Below, one piece after another: positions 16,790-25,792 of a stretch of 64,000 nt of DNA. Source of the DNA: Dyadobacter frigoris (GTDB lineage: Bacteria; Bacteroidota; Bacteroidia; Cytophagales; Spirosomataceae). The notes below the pieces were generated by a model, which saw only the letters and a program-made list of their open reading frames with translations, did no database searches and had not been told where the DNA came from. Made by a program: the position numbers and the translations under genes. The stretch is from contig NZ_SZVO01000009.1 of assembly GCF_005280585.1 (NCBI RefSeq), forward strand, positions 248,001-312,000, in the 5' to 3' direction. The first letter of the stretch is position 1; each line of letters starts with the position of its first letter.

Positions 16790-18292
16790 ATGAAGAAAAT
16801 AGTATTATTCAACCCCAAAAGCGCGGTTAACAAATACCGCATTCCTAATTCGATTCTCAATATTGCGGCCTCCGTAGAAGGCAAATATGACTGGGTGATC
16901 GTGGATGGAAATTGTGAAGCAGACCCGCTCGCCAAAATTGAAGGTTACCTTGCGACAGGAGAATTCGGGTACCTGGGTTTTACCGTGATGCCGGGGCCTC
17001 AGCTACGGCAGGCCATTGTTGCGGCCAAGGAGATCAGGATCAAATTTCCCGAAACCAGGATGATCTGGGGAGGTTATTTTCCATCCAATCAACCAAATGC
17101 AGTACTGAATTCAGGTTATGTGGATTTCATCATTAACGGACCGGGAGATCATGCATTTCCACAATTGATTGATGCGCTGGAAAACGGTCAGTCTTTCGAA
17201 TTCATAAAAAACATCATTTATAAAGCTGATAACGGAAAAATCCGCAAAACAGCAAAGCAGGATCTGATTGACCAGGATAGTTTGCCGCCTTTGCCTTATG
17301 ATAAACTGGCCGGTTTTTATCCTATTGCCAAGTATCTCGGAAAAACCTATTTAGGTGAAAAAACGCTCGCCTATCACTCCAGTATCGGCTGCCCTTTTAC
17401 CTGTTCATTTTGCGCGGTTGTACCGATTTATGAGGCGCGCTGGAAAGCAAAATCGGCATTAAATGTTTACAAAGATGTTAAATACATCAAAGATAAATGG
17501 GGTGCGGACGCCATTGAATTTCACGATAACAATTTCTTTGTTTCCGAGAAAAGAGCCGTTGAATTTGCAAGACTTATCAAGCCTGAAAATATGACCTGGT
17601 GGGGCATGGCCCGTATTGATACCATGCACAAATTTAAAGATTCGTCTTTGGCTGCGATACGCGAATCGGGCTGTAAAATCATTTTTTTTGGCGCAGAAAG
17701 TGGAAATAATGCAATTTTAGAACAGCTCGACAAAGGTGGGACGCAGACCGGGGACCAGATCATTGAATTTGCTGAAAGACTAAAAAAATTTGATATCATT
17801 CCGGAATATTCCTTTGTGCTGGGAACACCGGCGCCTACGCAACAGCAGGTTAAGGAACAGATTGATTTTGAAATTGACTTTATCAAACAGGTGAAGGATG
17901 TGAATCCTAAAACCGAAATTGTCATTTATACATACAGTCCTGTACCTACCGAGGGATCGGAATTATACAAACAGGTTTTGGCCAGCGGATTTAAATTTCC
18001 GGAAACACTTGAAGACTGGATCAGCCCCGCCTGGGAAAGTTTTGATCTCCGGAAAAATCCGCTGACACCCTGGCTGACCTCGCAGATGATCGATAAAATC
18101 AGGAATTTCGAAACGGTTCTCAACGGCGTTTATCCTACGGTAACCGATATCCGGCTGAATAGTTTAAAACGCGGAGCCATAAAACTGGTGGCTGGCCTTC
18201 GTTATAAAATTAATATATATCATTATCCATACGAAATCAAGCTGCTTCAAAAGGTTTGGCGCTACCGTCAGCCGGAAGTACAAGGTTTTTAA
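16790..18292 (+). CDS. B12-binding-type radical SAM protein
   Basis: The protein is 500 aa. Residues 1 to about 150 form a Rossmann-like cobalamin-type domain (KIVLFNPKSAVNKYRIPNSI, RMIWGGYFPSNQPNAVLNSG). I see no DxHxxG cobalt ligand, so cobalamin, if bound, would be base-off without His, as in many relatives. The radical SAM core carries IGCPFTCSFC (Cys201, Cys205, Cys208). GAESGN and LGTPAPT follow. Known relatives methylate unactivated carbons or do ring chemistry (BchE, class B methyltransferases). It leads a five-gene plus-strand operon with a methyltransferase 11 bases downstream. The substrate is unknown. Confidence 0.88.
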   Translation: MKKIVLFNPKSAVNKYRIPNSILNIAASVEGKYDWVIVDGNCEADPLAKIEGYLATGEFGYLGFTVMPGPQLRQAIVAAKEIRIKFPETRMIWGGYFPSNQPNAVLNSGYVDFIINGPGDHAFPQLIDALENGQSFEFIKNIIYKADNGKIRKTAKQDLIDQDSLPPLPYDKLAGFYPIAKYLGKTYLGEKTLAYHSSIGCPFTCSFCAVVPIYEARWKAKSALNVYKDVKYIKDKWGADAIEFHDNNFFVSEKRAVEFARLIKPENMTWWGMARIDTMHKFKDSSLAAIRESGCKIIFFGAESGNNAILEQLDKGGTQTGDQIIEFAERLKKFDIIPEYSFVLGTPAPTQQQVKEQIDFEIDFIKQVKDVNPKTEIVIYTYSPVPTEGSELYKQVLASGFKFPETLEDWISPAWESFDLRKNPLTPWLTSQMIDKIRNFETVLNGVYPTVTDIRLNSLKRGAIKLVAGLRYKINIYHYPYEIKLLQKVWRYRQPEVQGF

Positions 18293-18303
18293 TTTCCGAA
18301 AAG

Positions 18304-19053
18304 ATGGATTTGACGGTAAATCAAAAGGAAAAACAATCGAATATAATCAGCCAGGATTTCGAAGATCTTTATCTGGCGGTGAGAAGTCTGGAGCAAAGGG
18401 TTTATTCTGATGAACAGCTGCTGCTGTTGCCAGATATCGATAGTTCGCACATTCACAGTCAGGAATGGAAGATTAGAAAACGGTCGTGTGATGATTTGAT
18501 GAAATATATTGGCAAGAAAAACAGATCTCTGAGGATTCTGGAAATCGGTTGTGGCAATGGTTGGTTTTCTGCAAGACTTGCAGAACTGAAAAATACAGAA
18601 GTAGTAGGGTTGGACATAAACCGTGTAGAAATTGAACAGGCGAAAAATGTTTTCCTGAAAGAGAATCTAACCTTTAAAAACGAAGTTTTTGAGCCGGAGA
18701 ATTTTCCTGATATGAGCTTCGATATCATACTCTTCGCTGCGGCGATACAGTACTTTTCATCTTTAAACGATATACTTGAAAAGGCGCAGCTTTGTCTTGC
18801 CCCCTATGGCGAAATCCATATTTTAGATACCAATTTTTATTCAGCGGCAGCAAGTACTCAGGCAGCGCTACGCACAAATGATTATTACAAAATAATGGGT
18901 TATCCGAAGATGTCGGATTTTTATTTTCATCATCAACTGAGCGGCCTGAAAAGTTTTGATTACAAGATTGTATACAATCCCAAAGGTCTGTTCAACAGAT
19001 TACGAAAAAAAAGTCCCTTTTACCGGATCATAATTAATAAGACAAAACGATGA
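18304..19053 (+). CDS. Class I SAM-dependent methyltransferase
   Basis: The protein is 249 aa from the ATG at 18304, chosen because an upstream in-frame start at 18256 would overlap the preceding gene and lacks family similarity. Motif I is ILEIGCGNGWFSARLAEL (about 78-95), then VVGLDINRVEIEQAKNVF and FDIILFAAAIQYFSSLNDI. The C-terminus is basic (LRKKSPFYRIIINKTKR), which may help membrane or lipid-carrier contact. It lies inside the radical SAM operon. Its stop overlaps the next start by four bases (ATGA), indicating translational coupling. Confidence 0.86.
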   Translation: MDLTVNQKEKQSNIISQDFEDLYLAVRSLEQRVYSDEQLLLLPDIDSSHIHSQEWKIRKRSCDDLMKYIGKKNRSLRILEIGCGNGWFSARLAELKNTEVVGLDINRVEIEQAKNVFLKENLTFKNEVFEPENFPDMSFDIILFAAAIQYFSSLNDILEKAQLCLAPYGEIHILDTNFYSAAASTQAALRTNDYYKIMGYPKMSDFYFHHQLSGLKSFDYKIVYNPKGLFNRLRKKSPFYRIIINKTKR

Positions 19054-20099
19054 ACAGGCAGGGTTTATATCACACTTTCCAGCGTTTTCGTACACTTCAA
19101 ACCGGTACGATCTCTGCCTTGCCTATTGTCATTTTGATGCCGCATAGTGCCTGCAACTGCCGCTGTGTGATGTGTGATATCTGGAAGGATAATAAAAATG
19201 TGAAGCAAATCACAGAGCGTGACGTGAGGGATCTGCTGATATCGTTCAAAAAATTTGGCGTTCAACAGGTTGTTATGTCCGGTGGTGAGGCTCTTTTGAA
19301 CCGTAATTTTTTCAGTCTTTGTGCCATTTTGAAACAACAAAATATAAAAATAACACTGCTATCCACAGGTTTATCGATTAAAAAGAATGCATTGCAAATC
19401 CTTGATTACATTGACGATCTGATTGTTTCTTTGGACGGAGATCAGCTAGTGCATGATCAGATCCGGGATGTTTCGGGTGCTTTTGACAAGTTAAACGAAG
19501 GCGTTGAACATCTTCGTTTACTTGCTCCGGCCTATAAAATCACGTCCAGAACGGTGATCCATAGGCTCAATTTTAGAAACTGGCGTGCAATTATCGAAGC
19601 CGGTAGGGAAATGGGTTTAAACCAAATGAGTTTTTTGCCAGCCGATGTCAGCAGCCAGGCTTTTAACCGGGAAACAGCCTGGACTGAGCCCAGGCAGCAC
19701 GAAATTTTACCTTCCGAGTTTGAGCTTCCCTTGTTTAGGGAAGTAGTCCGGAAAATGTCTATTGATAATAAAAGTGATTTCAGCAGCCGTTTCATTGCAG
19801 AATCACCGACTAAAATTCAGGATATTTATCATTACTATGCGGCCTTTTATGGCCATAATGAATTTCCTTTCAAGCAGTGCAACGCACCCTGGGTCTCAAC
19901 AGTCATCGAAGCGGATGGGAGTGTGAGACCCTGTTTTTTCCATGAAGCGGTTGGCAACATCCACGAGCATTCACTGGAAGAAATTTTAAACGGAGAAAAG
20001 GCTGCGCGTTTTCGGAAAACGCTGAATGTCAGGCAAAACCCGACTTGTATAAAATGTGTATGTTCATTAAACCTGTCGCCGTTGGCAAAGCTTGATTAA
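19050..20099 (+). CDS. Radical SAM protein with SPASM-type C-terminus
   Basis: The protein is 349 aa. The core cluster motif is SACNCRCVMCDIW (Cys35, Cys39, Cys42; Cys37 is an extra cysteine inside the motif). QQVVMSGGEALLNRNF is the GGE strand. The C-terminus has the SPASM pattern CNAPWVSTVIEADGSVRPCF, then IGNI-like VGNIHEHSLEEILNGEKA, and a final CIKCVC, which would hold one or two auxiliary iron-sulfur clusters. SPASM proteins act on peptides or small molecules, including sugar alcohols. No precursor peptide gene was found next to it, so a non-peptide substrate is likely (inference). Confidence 0.87.
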   Translation: MNRQGLYHTFQRFRTLQTGTISALPIVILMPHSACNCRCVMCDIWKDNKNVKQITERDVRDLLISFKKFGVQQVVMSGGEALLNRNFFSLCAILKQQNIKITLLSTGLSIKKNALQILDYIDDLIVSLDGDQLVHDQIRDVSGAFDKLNEGVEHLRLLAPAYKITSRTVIHRLNFRNWRAIIEAGREMGLNQMSFLPADVSSQAFNRETAWTEPRQHEILPSEFELPLFREVVRKMSIDNKSDFSSRFIAESPTKIQDIYHYYAAFYGHNEFPFKQCNAPWVSTVIEADGSVRPCFFHEAVGNIHEHSLEEILNGEKAARFRKTLNVRQNPTCIKCVCSLNLSPLAKLD

Positions 20100-21565
20100 T
20101 GATGGACGAGATACTTTTTTCGCATTCTTATTTTCTGCGTTTTGACCCAAAACAATGGTCGCTCGGGCAGCCATATCCGCCACTGGGCACATTATATGCG
20201 GCAGCATTGATGCGCGAACGCGGTTATCAGGTCCGTTTATTTGATACCATGTTTGTTGAAGATCCCGAAGAGGTTATTGAGGCTCTGGATGTGAGCACGC
20301 CGGATTTTTTTGTACTGTATGATGATGGCTTCAATTATCTGACAAAAATGTGCCTGACCAATATGCGGCAGGCAGCTTTTAAAATGTGTAAGCTCGCAAA
20401 GGAAAGAGGATGTATGGTGATTGTTTCCAGTTCAGATTCAACCGATCGTTTCTCCGAATATTTATCAGAAGGGGCTGATTTTATCCTTTTGGGCGAAGCT
20501 GAGCAGACTTTGTTTGAATTAACAGAAGCAATAAAAAACGGTGAAACAGATTTTCAATCGGTTAAAGGGTTGGCGTATCTGAAAGGTTCACAACCTGTAA
20601 AAACGGCTGCACGTCCGGTTTTAAAAGAGCTGGATTCTTTGCCGCTTCCTGCCTGGGATCTGGTGGATATGAACTTATACCGTGAAACATGGAAAAAGAA
20701 TGCAGGATATTTTTCAATTAATATGGGCACCACGCGCGGCTGTCCCTACAAATGCAACTGGTGCGCCAAACCCATTTATGGAAACCGTTATAATTCCCGC
20801 AGTCCGCAGCATGTGGTGAGTGAAATAAAGCTGCTTAAAGCTAATTATGACATTGAACATATCTGGTTTTGTGACGATATTTTTGGTTTAAAACCGGGTT
20901 GGATTATAGCGTTTTCCAGGTTATTAAAAGAAGAAAATATCAATATCCGTTTTAAGATCCAGTCAAGAGCGGATCTTCTTATTGAAGACGAACTGGTGAC
21001 GGCTCTGGCGGCGGCAGGTTGTGAAAATGCATGGATCGGCGCTGAAAGCGGATCACAAAAAATTCTTGACCGGATGGACAAAGGCATCACCATTGAGCAG
21101 ATCCACAGGGCAAGCCGCCTGATGAAAAAGTATGGTATCAAGCCTTCTTTTTTTATTCAGTTTGGCTATCCGGGAGAAACTAAGCAGGATATCGACTTGA
21201 CCATTGAGATGATCAATGCACTGCTGCCGTTTGAAATCGGTATCTCGGTATCTTATCCATTGCCCGGAACTGTGTTTTACGAAAAAGTTAAAGCCGATTT
21301 GAAATCCAAGACCAACTGGACAGATTCGGATGAAATGGCTCTGATGTTTTCCAGTACTTATCCTGCCTATTATTACAAACAGCTGCATAAATATGTACAT
21401 AAGAATTACCGGAAGCATCTGGCGAAAAACAGCTTTTCAAACCTGGTTGCTAATCCTCTTACGATTTCCGGGGGTAATCTAAAGAAAGCGCTTTCTGTTT
21501 TTTACTATACGCCACTGACCTATATTGAAAAAGTGAAGCTCAACCGATTTGAAAAAACTGTATGA
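20099..21565 (+). CDS. Second B12-binding-type radical SAM protein
   Basis: The protein is 488 aa. The N-terminal domain opens with QPYPPLGTLYAAALMRERGY and has GADFILLGEAEQTLFEL, typical of B12-binding radical SAM enzymes, again without DxHxxG. The cluster motif is RGCPYKCNWC (Cys215, Cys219, Cys222). IWFCDDIFGLKPGWI and GAESGSQKILDRMDKG follow. It belongs to the same broad group as the 16790 protein but the two are clearly diverged, so they probably do different steps. The start overlaps the preceding TAA (TAATG), and a second ATG follows immediately. Its stop overlaps the next start as ATGA. Confidence 0.88.
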   Translation: MMDEILFSHSYFLRFDPKQWSLGQPYPPLGTLYAAALMRERGYQVRLFDTMFVEDPEEVIEALDVSTPDFFVLYDDGFNYLTKMCLTNMRQAAFKMCKLAKERGCMVIVSSSDSTDRFSEYLSEGADFILLGEAEQTLFELTEAIKNGETDFQSVKGLAYLKGSQPVKTAARPVLKELDSLPLPAWDLVDMNLYRETWKKNAGYFSINMGTTRGCPYKCNWCAKPIYGNRYNSRSPQHVVSEIKLLKANYDIEHIWFCDDIFGLKPGWIIAFSRLLKEENINIRFKIQSRADLLIEDELVTALAAAGCENAWIGAESGSQKILDRMDKGITIEQIHRASRLMKKYGIKPSFFIQFGYPGETKQDIDLTIEMINALLPFEIGISVSYPLPGTVFYEKVKADLKSKTNWTDSDEMALMFSSTYPAYYYKQLHKYVHKNYRKHLAKNSFSNLVANPLTISGGNLKKALSVFYYTPLTYIEKVKLNRFEKTV

Positions 21566-22386
21566 TGAAAACGACTGGTCCGGCGAGTAATGAACAATTT
21601 GCACAGGCCGCTTTCAGCAGTCAATCGGTTATTTTTGATGCAATTTATTCGGAAGATACCATCATCTGTTACAAGCGGAAACGGGTGCGGGAACATGTAC
21701 TTCAATATGTTAAACCCGGCAGCAGCATTCTTGAACTAAACAGCGGGACAGGAGAAGATGCGCTCTTTTTTGCGGACAAAGGCTTTACCGTTCATGCCAC
21801 TGATATTTCGACAGGAATGCAGCATGCGCTGCAAAAGAAAGTCGTCAAATACGGTTTTCAAACACAGATTAGCCAGGAGATCTGCTCTTATACCCAACTG
21901 GATTCTCTACAAAACAAAGGACCTTACGATCTTATTTTTTCAAACTTTGCAGGGCTGAATTGTACTGGCGAGCTTGACAAAGTTCTGGATTCTTTTGCAG
22001 ATTTACTCAGTCCGGGCGGTTTGGTGACACTGGTGATTTTACCGAAATTTTGTCTTTGGGAAACGCTTCTGCTATTTAAAGGCAAATTCAAAACTGCATT
22101 CCGAAGATTTTTTAGTAATAATGGACGTAAAGCGCATCTGGAAGGTATTTATTTTAAATGCTGGTATTATAATCCTTCGTTCATTGAAAAACATCTTTCC
22201 CCTGGATTCACTTTATTAAAAACGGAAGGTTTGTGTGCTATCGTGCCTCCATCATACATGGAAGGCTTCGCGGAAAAACACCCGGTACTTTTTAGATCTC
22301 TTGTAGGCTATGAAGACAGGTTGAAAAACCGCTGGCCATGGAAATATATCGGCGACTACTACATTATTTCCTTCCAAAAAAAATAG
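21562..22386 (+). CDS. Class I SAM-dependent methyltransferase
   Basis: The protein is 274 aa. Motif I is ILELNSGTGEDALFFADKG (56-74), with Ser in place of the usual Cys or Gly, then VHATDISTGMQHAL. FDLIFSNFAGLNC-like residues (YDLIFSNFAGLNCTGELDKV) and GLVTLVILPKFCLWE follow. The last gene of the plus-strand operon, it ends three bases before the stop of the convergent nucleotidyltransferase gene. It probably completes a set of methylations on the same unknown product as its neighbours. Confidence 0.86.
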   Translation: MMKTTGPASNEQFAQAAFSSQSVIFDAIYSEDTIICYKRKRVREHVLQYVKPGSSILELNSGTGEDALFFADKGFTVHATDISTGMQHALQKKVVKYGFQTQISQEICSYTQLDSLQNKGPYDLIFSNFAGLNCTGELDKVLDSFADLLSPGGLVTLVILPKFCLWETLLLFKGKFKTAFRRFFSNNGRKAHLEGIYFKCWYYNPSFIEKHLSPGFTLLKTEGLCAIVPPSYMEGFAEKHPVLFRSLVGYEDRLKNRWPWKYIGDYYIISFQKK

Positions 22387-22389
22387 ATT

Positions 22390-23310
22390 TCAAAAGGCGA
22401 TTTTGTTAGCTGTTTTAAAAAGAAGTGCAGCTTTTTTTTGCTGGTACTTTTCAATCAGTTTGTTCTGAAAATTCTGTGGATCTGGTTTTGCGCAGTGTTT
22501 ACTGGCAGCCATGCCCATGATAGTACCGCGCATATTGAGCTTTTTTGCCCGTGTTTTCTGGCGCCATCTGTTGGACGTAATACGCATCAGATAGTCGTCG
22601 AGCTGATCTGCTGAGGGAGCGTTAAATAGTCTTTCAACAAAATTTTTAACCGGATTTTCCTTCAAAGCGCGGGCGGATCCGGCACCGGTACAATGATTGG
22701 GCAGCAGATTTGTGATCCACTGATTTGCCCGGTAAAAATCCTCAAATACCGCTGAGCCCTCCAACGGAATTATCGTTGCCACTTCAATAGCCGTATAAAT
22801 ATTTTTCTCTTCGATTTCCAGTTGTTTTTCATCTACGTAATAATTCATGCAAAAGTGATGCTGTTTTCCAATCAGAAACGTCAGTTTTTTAAAGACATGC
22901 ATCAGCGTCCGGGCTATCCAGAGCCTGTTTTTTTTAGTGATAATAAAAAGATCAATGTCAGACTGTTTATCAGCGTAGTTTTTGGACAAGGAACCTGAAA
23001 TACCTACGCCGCGTACAAATGGAAATTTAATTAAAAACCGGCTTACCTGCCTGGCTGTAATCATCAACTCCGTAGCTTTTCTATTTCCCTTTTTTCTTTT
23101 AATTACCAACTGATAATCATTTTTTAAAGCGTAACAGTTTTCAAAATTGAAAATCGTTTGCGTAGCTGCAAGATCATTGATCGCGCCGTCAAAATCACTT
23201 TTAGAATAAACATTTGGAAGAAACAAGAAGATCTCATCCTTTATAAGAGGATAATCCCACATGTCGAAATAGGCCAAAGCCGCCAGGATATCTTTTCTGA
23301 TTTTTAACAA
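22390..23310 (-). CDS. Nucleotidyltransferase-domain protein
   Basis: The protein is 306 aa. The catalytic signature of the MNT/pol-beta nucleotidyltransferase fold is present: GISGSLSKNYADKQSDIDLF with Gly106-Ser107 and Asp118/Asp120. The first 75 residues look like a small winged-helix (FDMWDYPLIKDEIFLFL, then IFNFENCYALKNDYQLV). The C-terminal part is helical and basic. Such enzymes transfer a nucleotide to a protein, sugar or antibiotic. Its location in a glycan cluster beside radical SAM genes suggests it activates a sugar or acts on a carrier, but that is inference. Confidence 0.78.
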   Translation of the reverse strand: MLKIRKDILAALAYFDMWDYPLIKDEIFLFLPNVYSKSDFDGAINDLAATQTIFNFENCYALKNDYQLVIKRKKGNRKATELMITARQVSRFLIKFPFVRGVGISGSLSKNYADKQSDIDLFIITKKNRLWIARTLMHVFKKLTFLIGKQHHFCMNYYVDEKQLEIEEKNIYTAIEVATIIPLEGSAVFEDFYRANQWITNLLPNHCTGAGSARALKENPVKNFVERLFNAPSADQLDDYLMRITSNRWRQKTRAKKLNMRGTIMGMAASKHCAKPDPQNFQNKLIEKYQQKKAALLFKTANKIAF

Positions 23311-23421
23311 AATCTTGTCGTTTTAATGACTGGTTTAATCTTTTTTTAACGCTCGTGCATAGTCAGGTCCTTAACATAATGACGGGAGAAAGGAGTATAG
23401 GGTTGCCTGGAATTCAATCAT

Positions 23422-24690
23422 TTAGATAACTTTTTCTTCTATTGCTTTCTTGTCCGGATTCGATCCGGAGAATATTAGCAGTGAAAAGAAAACACTGTAA
23501 AAAAAGATCCCTTTATCAACGTCCAGAAAGTTTTCAGAAAATGAAACAGCGGTAATAATGGCGATGAAACAAAACAGCATTAAGTCTCTACGGATCAAAG
23601 AAGTTTTGAATCCCCAAAACAAAACAGCCAGATAGATCAGCAGGCCGGTAATGCCGGTTTTGATAAAAAAACTGATGTATTGATTATGCGAGTTCAGTTT
23701 GTATAAAAACGAACGGTAGAATTTTTTTTCATAAAAGCGTTGTCCCAAAAGTTCAATTTCAGAGCCTGATCCGTAACCGATAAAAGGTGATCTTGCGGCC
23801 AGTTTTATAGCCACTTCCCAACGGGCCAGCCGTGGATCTGTCAGCTCATTGGCTGAGGCCTCGCTAAGATCTTTTTTCAGATCATCAACGTAACGCTCCC
23901 TGAACTGATCCATTTGATAAACGCCGGTTGGCAATACTATCCAGAGGAAAACCGACAATAAAATGAACCTTACTTTTCTGATATTTAACAGCAAAAAATA
24001 AGGAATAGCAAAATTGATGATCAAAAGTAAAGCGACCGAAACCGATTTCGAGCTAAGCTGTACAATCCCGGCAGCCAATATAATACAGCAAATGGAATAG
24101 AAAATTTTTGACCTTAGTTCTCTTATACTAATGACTGTGGAAATCAAAAAAACGATGGCAAGCGCAATTTGCATTGAAAAAAACGTGGCGTGCATTTCAA
24201 TAGGTCTGGCGAAATTGTGGTTTGTAAAAGCAGAGGTAAATAAAGCAGAAAGTGGAAATTGATAATATTGAATCGTCACTAGTGCTTTGCTGTACAGGTA
24301 CAAAACGGCGAAAGTAGTACTCAGCGAAAATAAAATAAGCAGGTTATTTCGGTACTTTTTTAAATCGAGTGAATTCATACTAAACAAAACCGGGATCAAA
24401 AAAATACTAATCTGTTTTTCCCATTCCTTAAATGCCTCTGGCCTATTGGCCGTGTAAATTGTGCCAAACAACGTTAAGAAAAATACAGATTGAAGCAGCA
24501 GATTTTGCAGGGTAAAAAATGGCTTAACCGACTTTTTGTTGAATTGAATGATCGTGTGAACGGTCATGCTGATCAAAATTAAATGACTGAAAAACCGGTC
24601 GTATGGTAAGCTTAAAAGCAGTAAAACCAAATGGTAATAACTGGTCTGATTGCCGGTACTATCTTCTATCCATAGTAGCTTTTTCATCAT
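23422..24690 (-). CDS. O-antigen ligase / polymerase-like membrane protein
   Basis: The protein is 422 aa with about ten hydrophobic segments. Its arrangement fits the O-antigen ligase family: clustered segments at the N-terminus, then the periplasmic loop near WEVAIKLAARSPFIGYGSGS with NSHNQYISFFIKTGITGLLI, the conserved loop where the lipid-linked glycan is handled. The start ATGATG at 24690 lies inside the end of the upstream glycosyltransferase gene (32-base overlap). It either joins the finished glycan to its acceptor or polymerises repeat units. A second candidate polymerase lies at 27947. Confidence 0.83.
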   Translation of the reverse strand: MMKKLLWIEDSTGNQTSYYHLVLLLLSLPYDRFFSHLILISMTVHTIIQFNKKSVKPFFTLQNLLLQSVFFLTLFGTIYTANRPEAFKEWEKQISIFLIPVLFSMNSLDLKKYRNNLLILFSLSTTFAVLYLYSKALVTIQYYQFPLSALFTSAFTNHNFARPIEMHATFFSMQIALAIVFLISTVISIRELRSKIFYSICCIILAAGIVQLSSKSVSVALLLIINFAIPYFLLLNIRKVRFILLSVFLWIVLPTGVYQMDQFRERYVDDLKKDLSEASANELTDPRLARWEVAIKLAARSPFIGYGSGSEIELLGQRFYEKKFYRSFLYKLNSHNQYISFFIKTGITGLLIYLAVLFWGFKTSLIRRDLMLFCFIAIITAVSFSENFLDVDKGIFFYSVFFSLLIFSGSNPDKKAIEEKVI

Positions 24691-25792
24691 GATGCGTGTT
24701 GAAGCATTTCAGTATAAATTCTTCGTATTCTTCAATAATATTTCCCCAATTGAACTGCTGCTGAATTTTTTGAACATTGTTTTTCACCATCGTCCGCTCA
24801 GGATCTTTCCATTGTACATTCTCCACGAGCGCTTTCACTTCGGCGGCATTATTGAAATAAAATGCATCTGAACTCAGTACCGATTTATTGAAAGGATTGT
24901 CATGCGCTGCTATTAATGCTTCGCTGGCCATCGCCTCCAAAAGTGAAGGATTTGTACCTCCCACGCTATGCCCATGAAAATACAGATGGGAATTGTTTTG
25001 CAGGGAACGAACGGCGGTATTATCAAAATTCGCTCCTTTGAATTCGATGCGTTCGTCATTTTTAAATTTTTGGGTAATGAATTTGCCAAACTTATTTCCC
25101 GTATCGCCCAGTACCTTGAAATTTCTTTGTGAACTGCTTTGATTAAAGCCGTCAAGGATCGTTTCTATATTATTTTCTGGCTCCATACGGGCCATCAAAA
25201 GGAAATAGTCGTCCTTCAAAAGCCTGTTTTCACTGTCGTGGTTTCTTTCCCGATCTGAAAATAAATCAGCACCATAAGGAATATAGCGGCTGTCAATCTG
25301 ATAGGTATTTTGCAAATAGGTTTTGATCACCCGTGAATCGGAAATGTAAAAATGACTATGTTTCACAGCCAGTTTTTCTGCATATTTCAAAAACTTCTGT
25401 ACTGGTTTTGAGTATTTTGAGCGTTTCCATTCCAGCCCGTCCATGTTGCTGATGATGACACTTTTTTCAGGATAAAGCTGTCCCCAGATCGAGCTGCTGG
25501 TATATCCCATCAATAAAATGACATCGAATTTTCTTTTCCTGGCATCCATGATGCAGTTGAAATCATAGGCAAACTGTCCCGCCGTACCGATCAGATATTC
25601 GGGATCATAGCAATGAATAATTTCAACTCCGTTCCAGGAATCTCTCGTATAGGGGTGATTATGAGAATTATAAACAGAAACGGAATGTCCTTTTTTGACA
25701 AGACCTTCTGAAACATATTCCGAAATATGCTCAAAGCCACCGTAATGATTAGGTATTCCGCGTGTACCTAAAATCGCTATCCTCAGTTTCAT
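24659..25792 (-). CDS. DUF1972-type glycosyltransferase (GT4)
   Basis: The protein is 377 aa from the ATG at 25792; the frame is open further upstream to 25843, but MKLRIAILGTRGIPNHYGGF is the usual start of this family. That N-terminal motif (GTRGIPNHYGGFE) is characteristic of DUF1972 rhamnosyltransferase-like enzymes. YFLLMARMEPENNIETILDG and GTNPSLLEAMASEALIAAHD are the donor-binding half. It overlaps the preceding gene by 44 bases and the following gene by 32 bases, in one tightly packed minus-strand operon (22390-31929). It adds a sugar, possibly a deoxyhexose, to the repeat unit. Confidence 0.87.
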   Translation of the reverse strand: MKLRIAILGTRGIPNHYGGFEHISEYVSEGLVKKGHSVSVYNSHNHPYTRDSWNGVEIIHCYDPEYLIGTAGQFAYDFNCIMDARKRKFDVILLMGYTSSSIWGQLYPEKSVIISNMDGLEWKRSKYSKPVQKFLKYAEKLAVKHSHFYISDSRVIKTYLQNTYQIDSRYIPYGADLFSDRERNHDSENRLLKDDYFLLMARMEPENNIETILDGFNQSSSQRNFKVLGDTGNKFGKFITQKFKNDERIEFKGANFDNTAVRSLQNNSHLYFHGHSVGGTNPSLLEAMASEALIAAHDNPFNKSVLSSDAFYFNNAAEVKALVENVQWKDPERTMVKNNVQKIQQQFNWGNIIEEYEEFILKCFNTHHDEKATMDRR

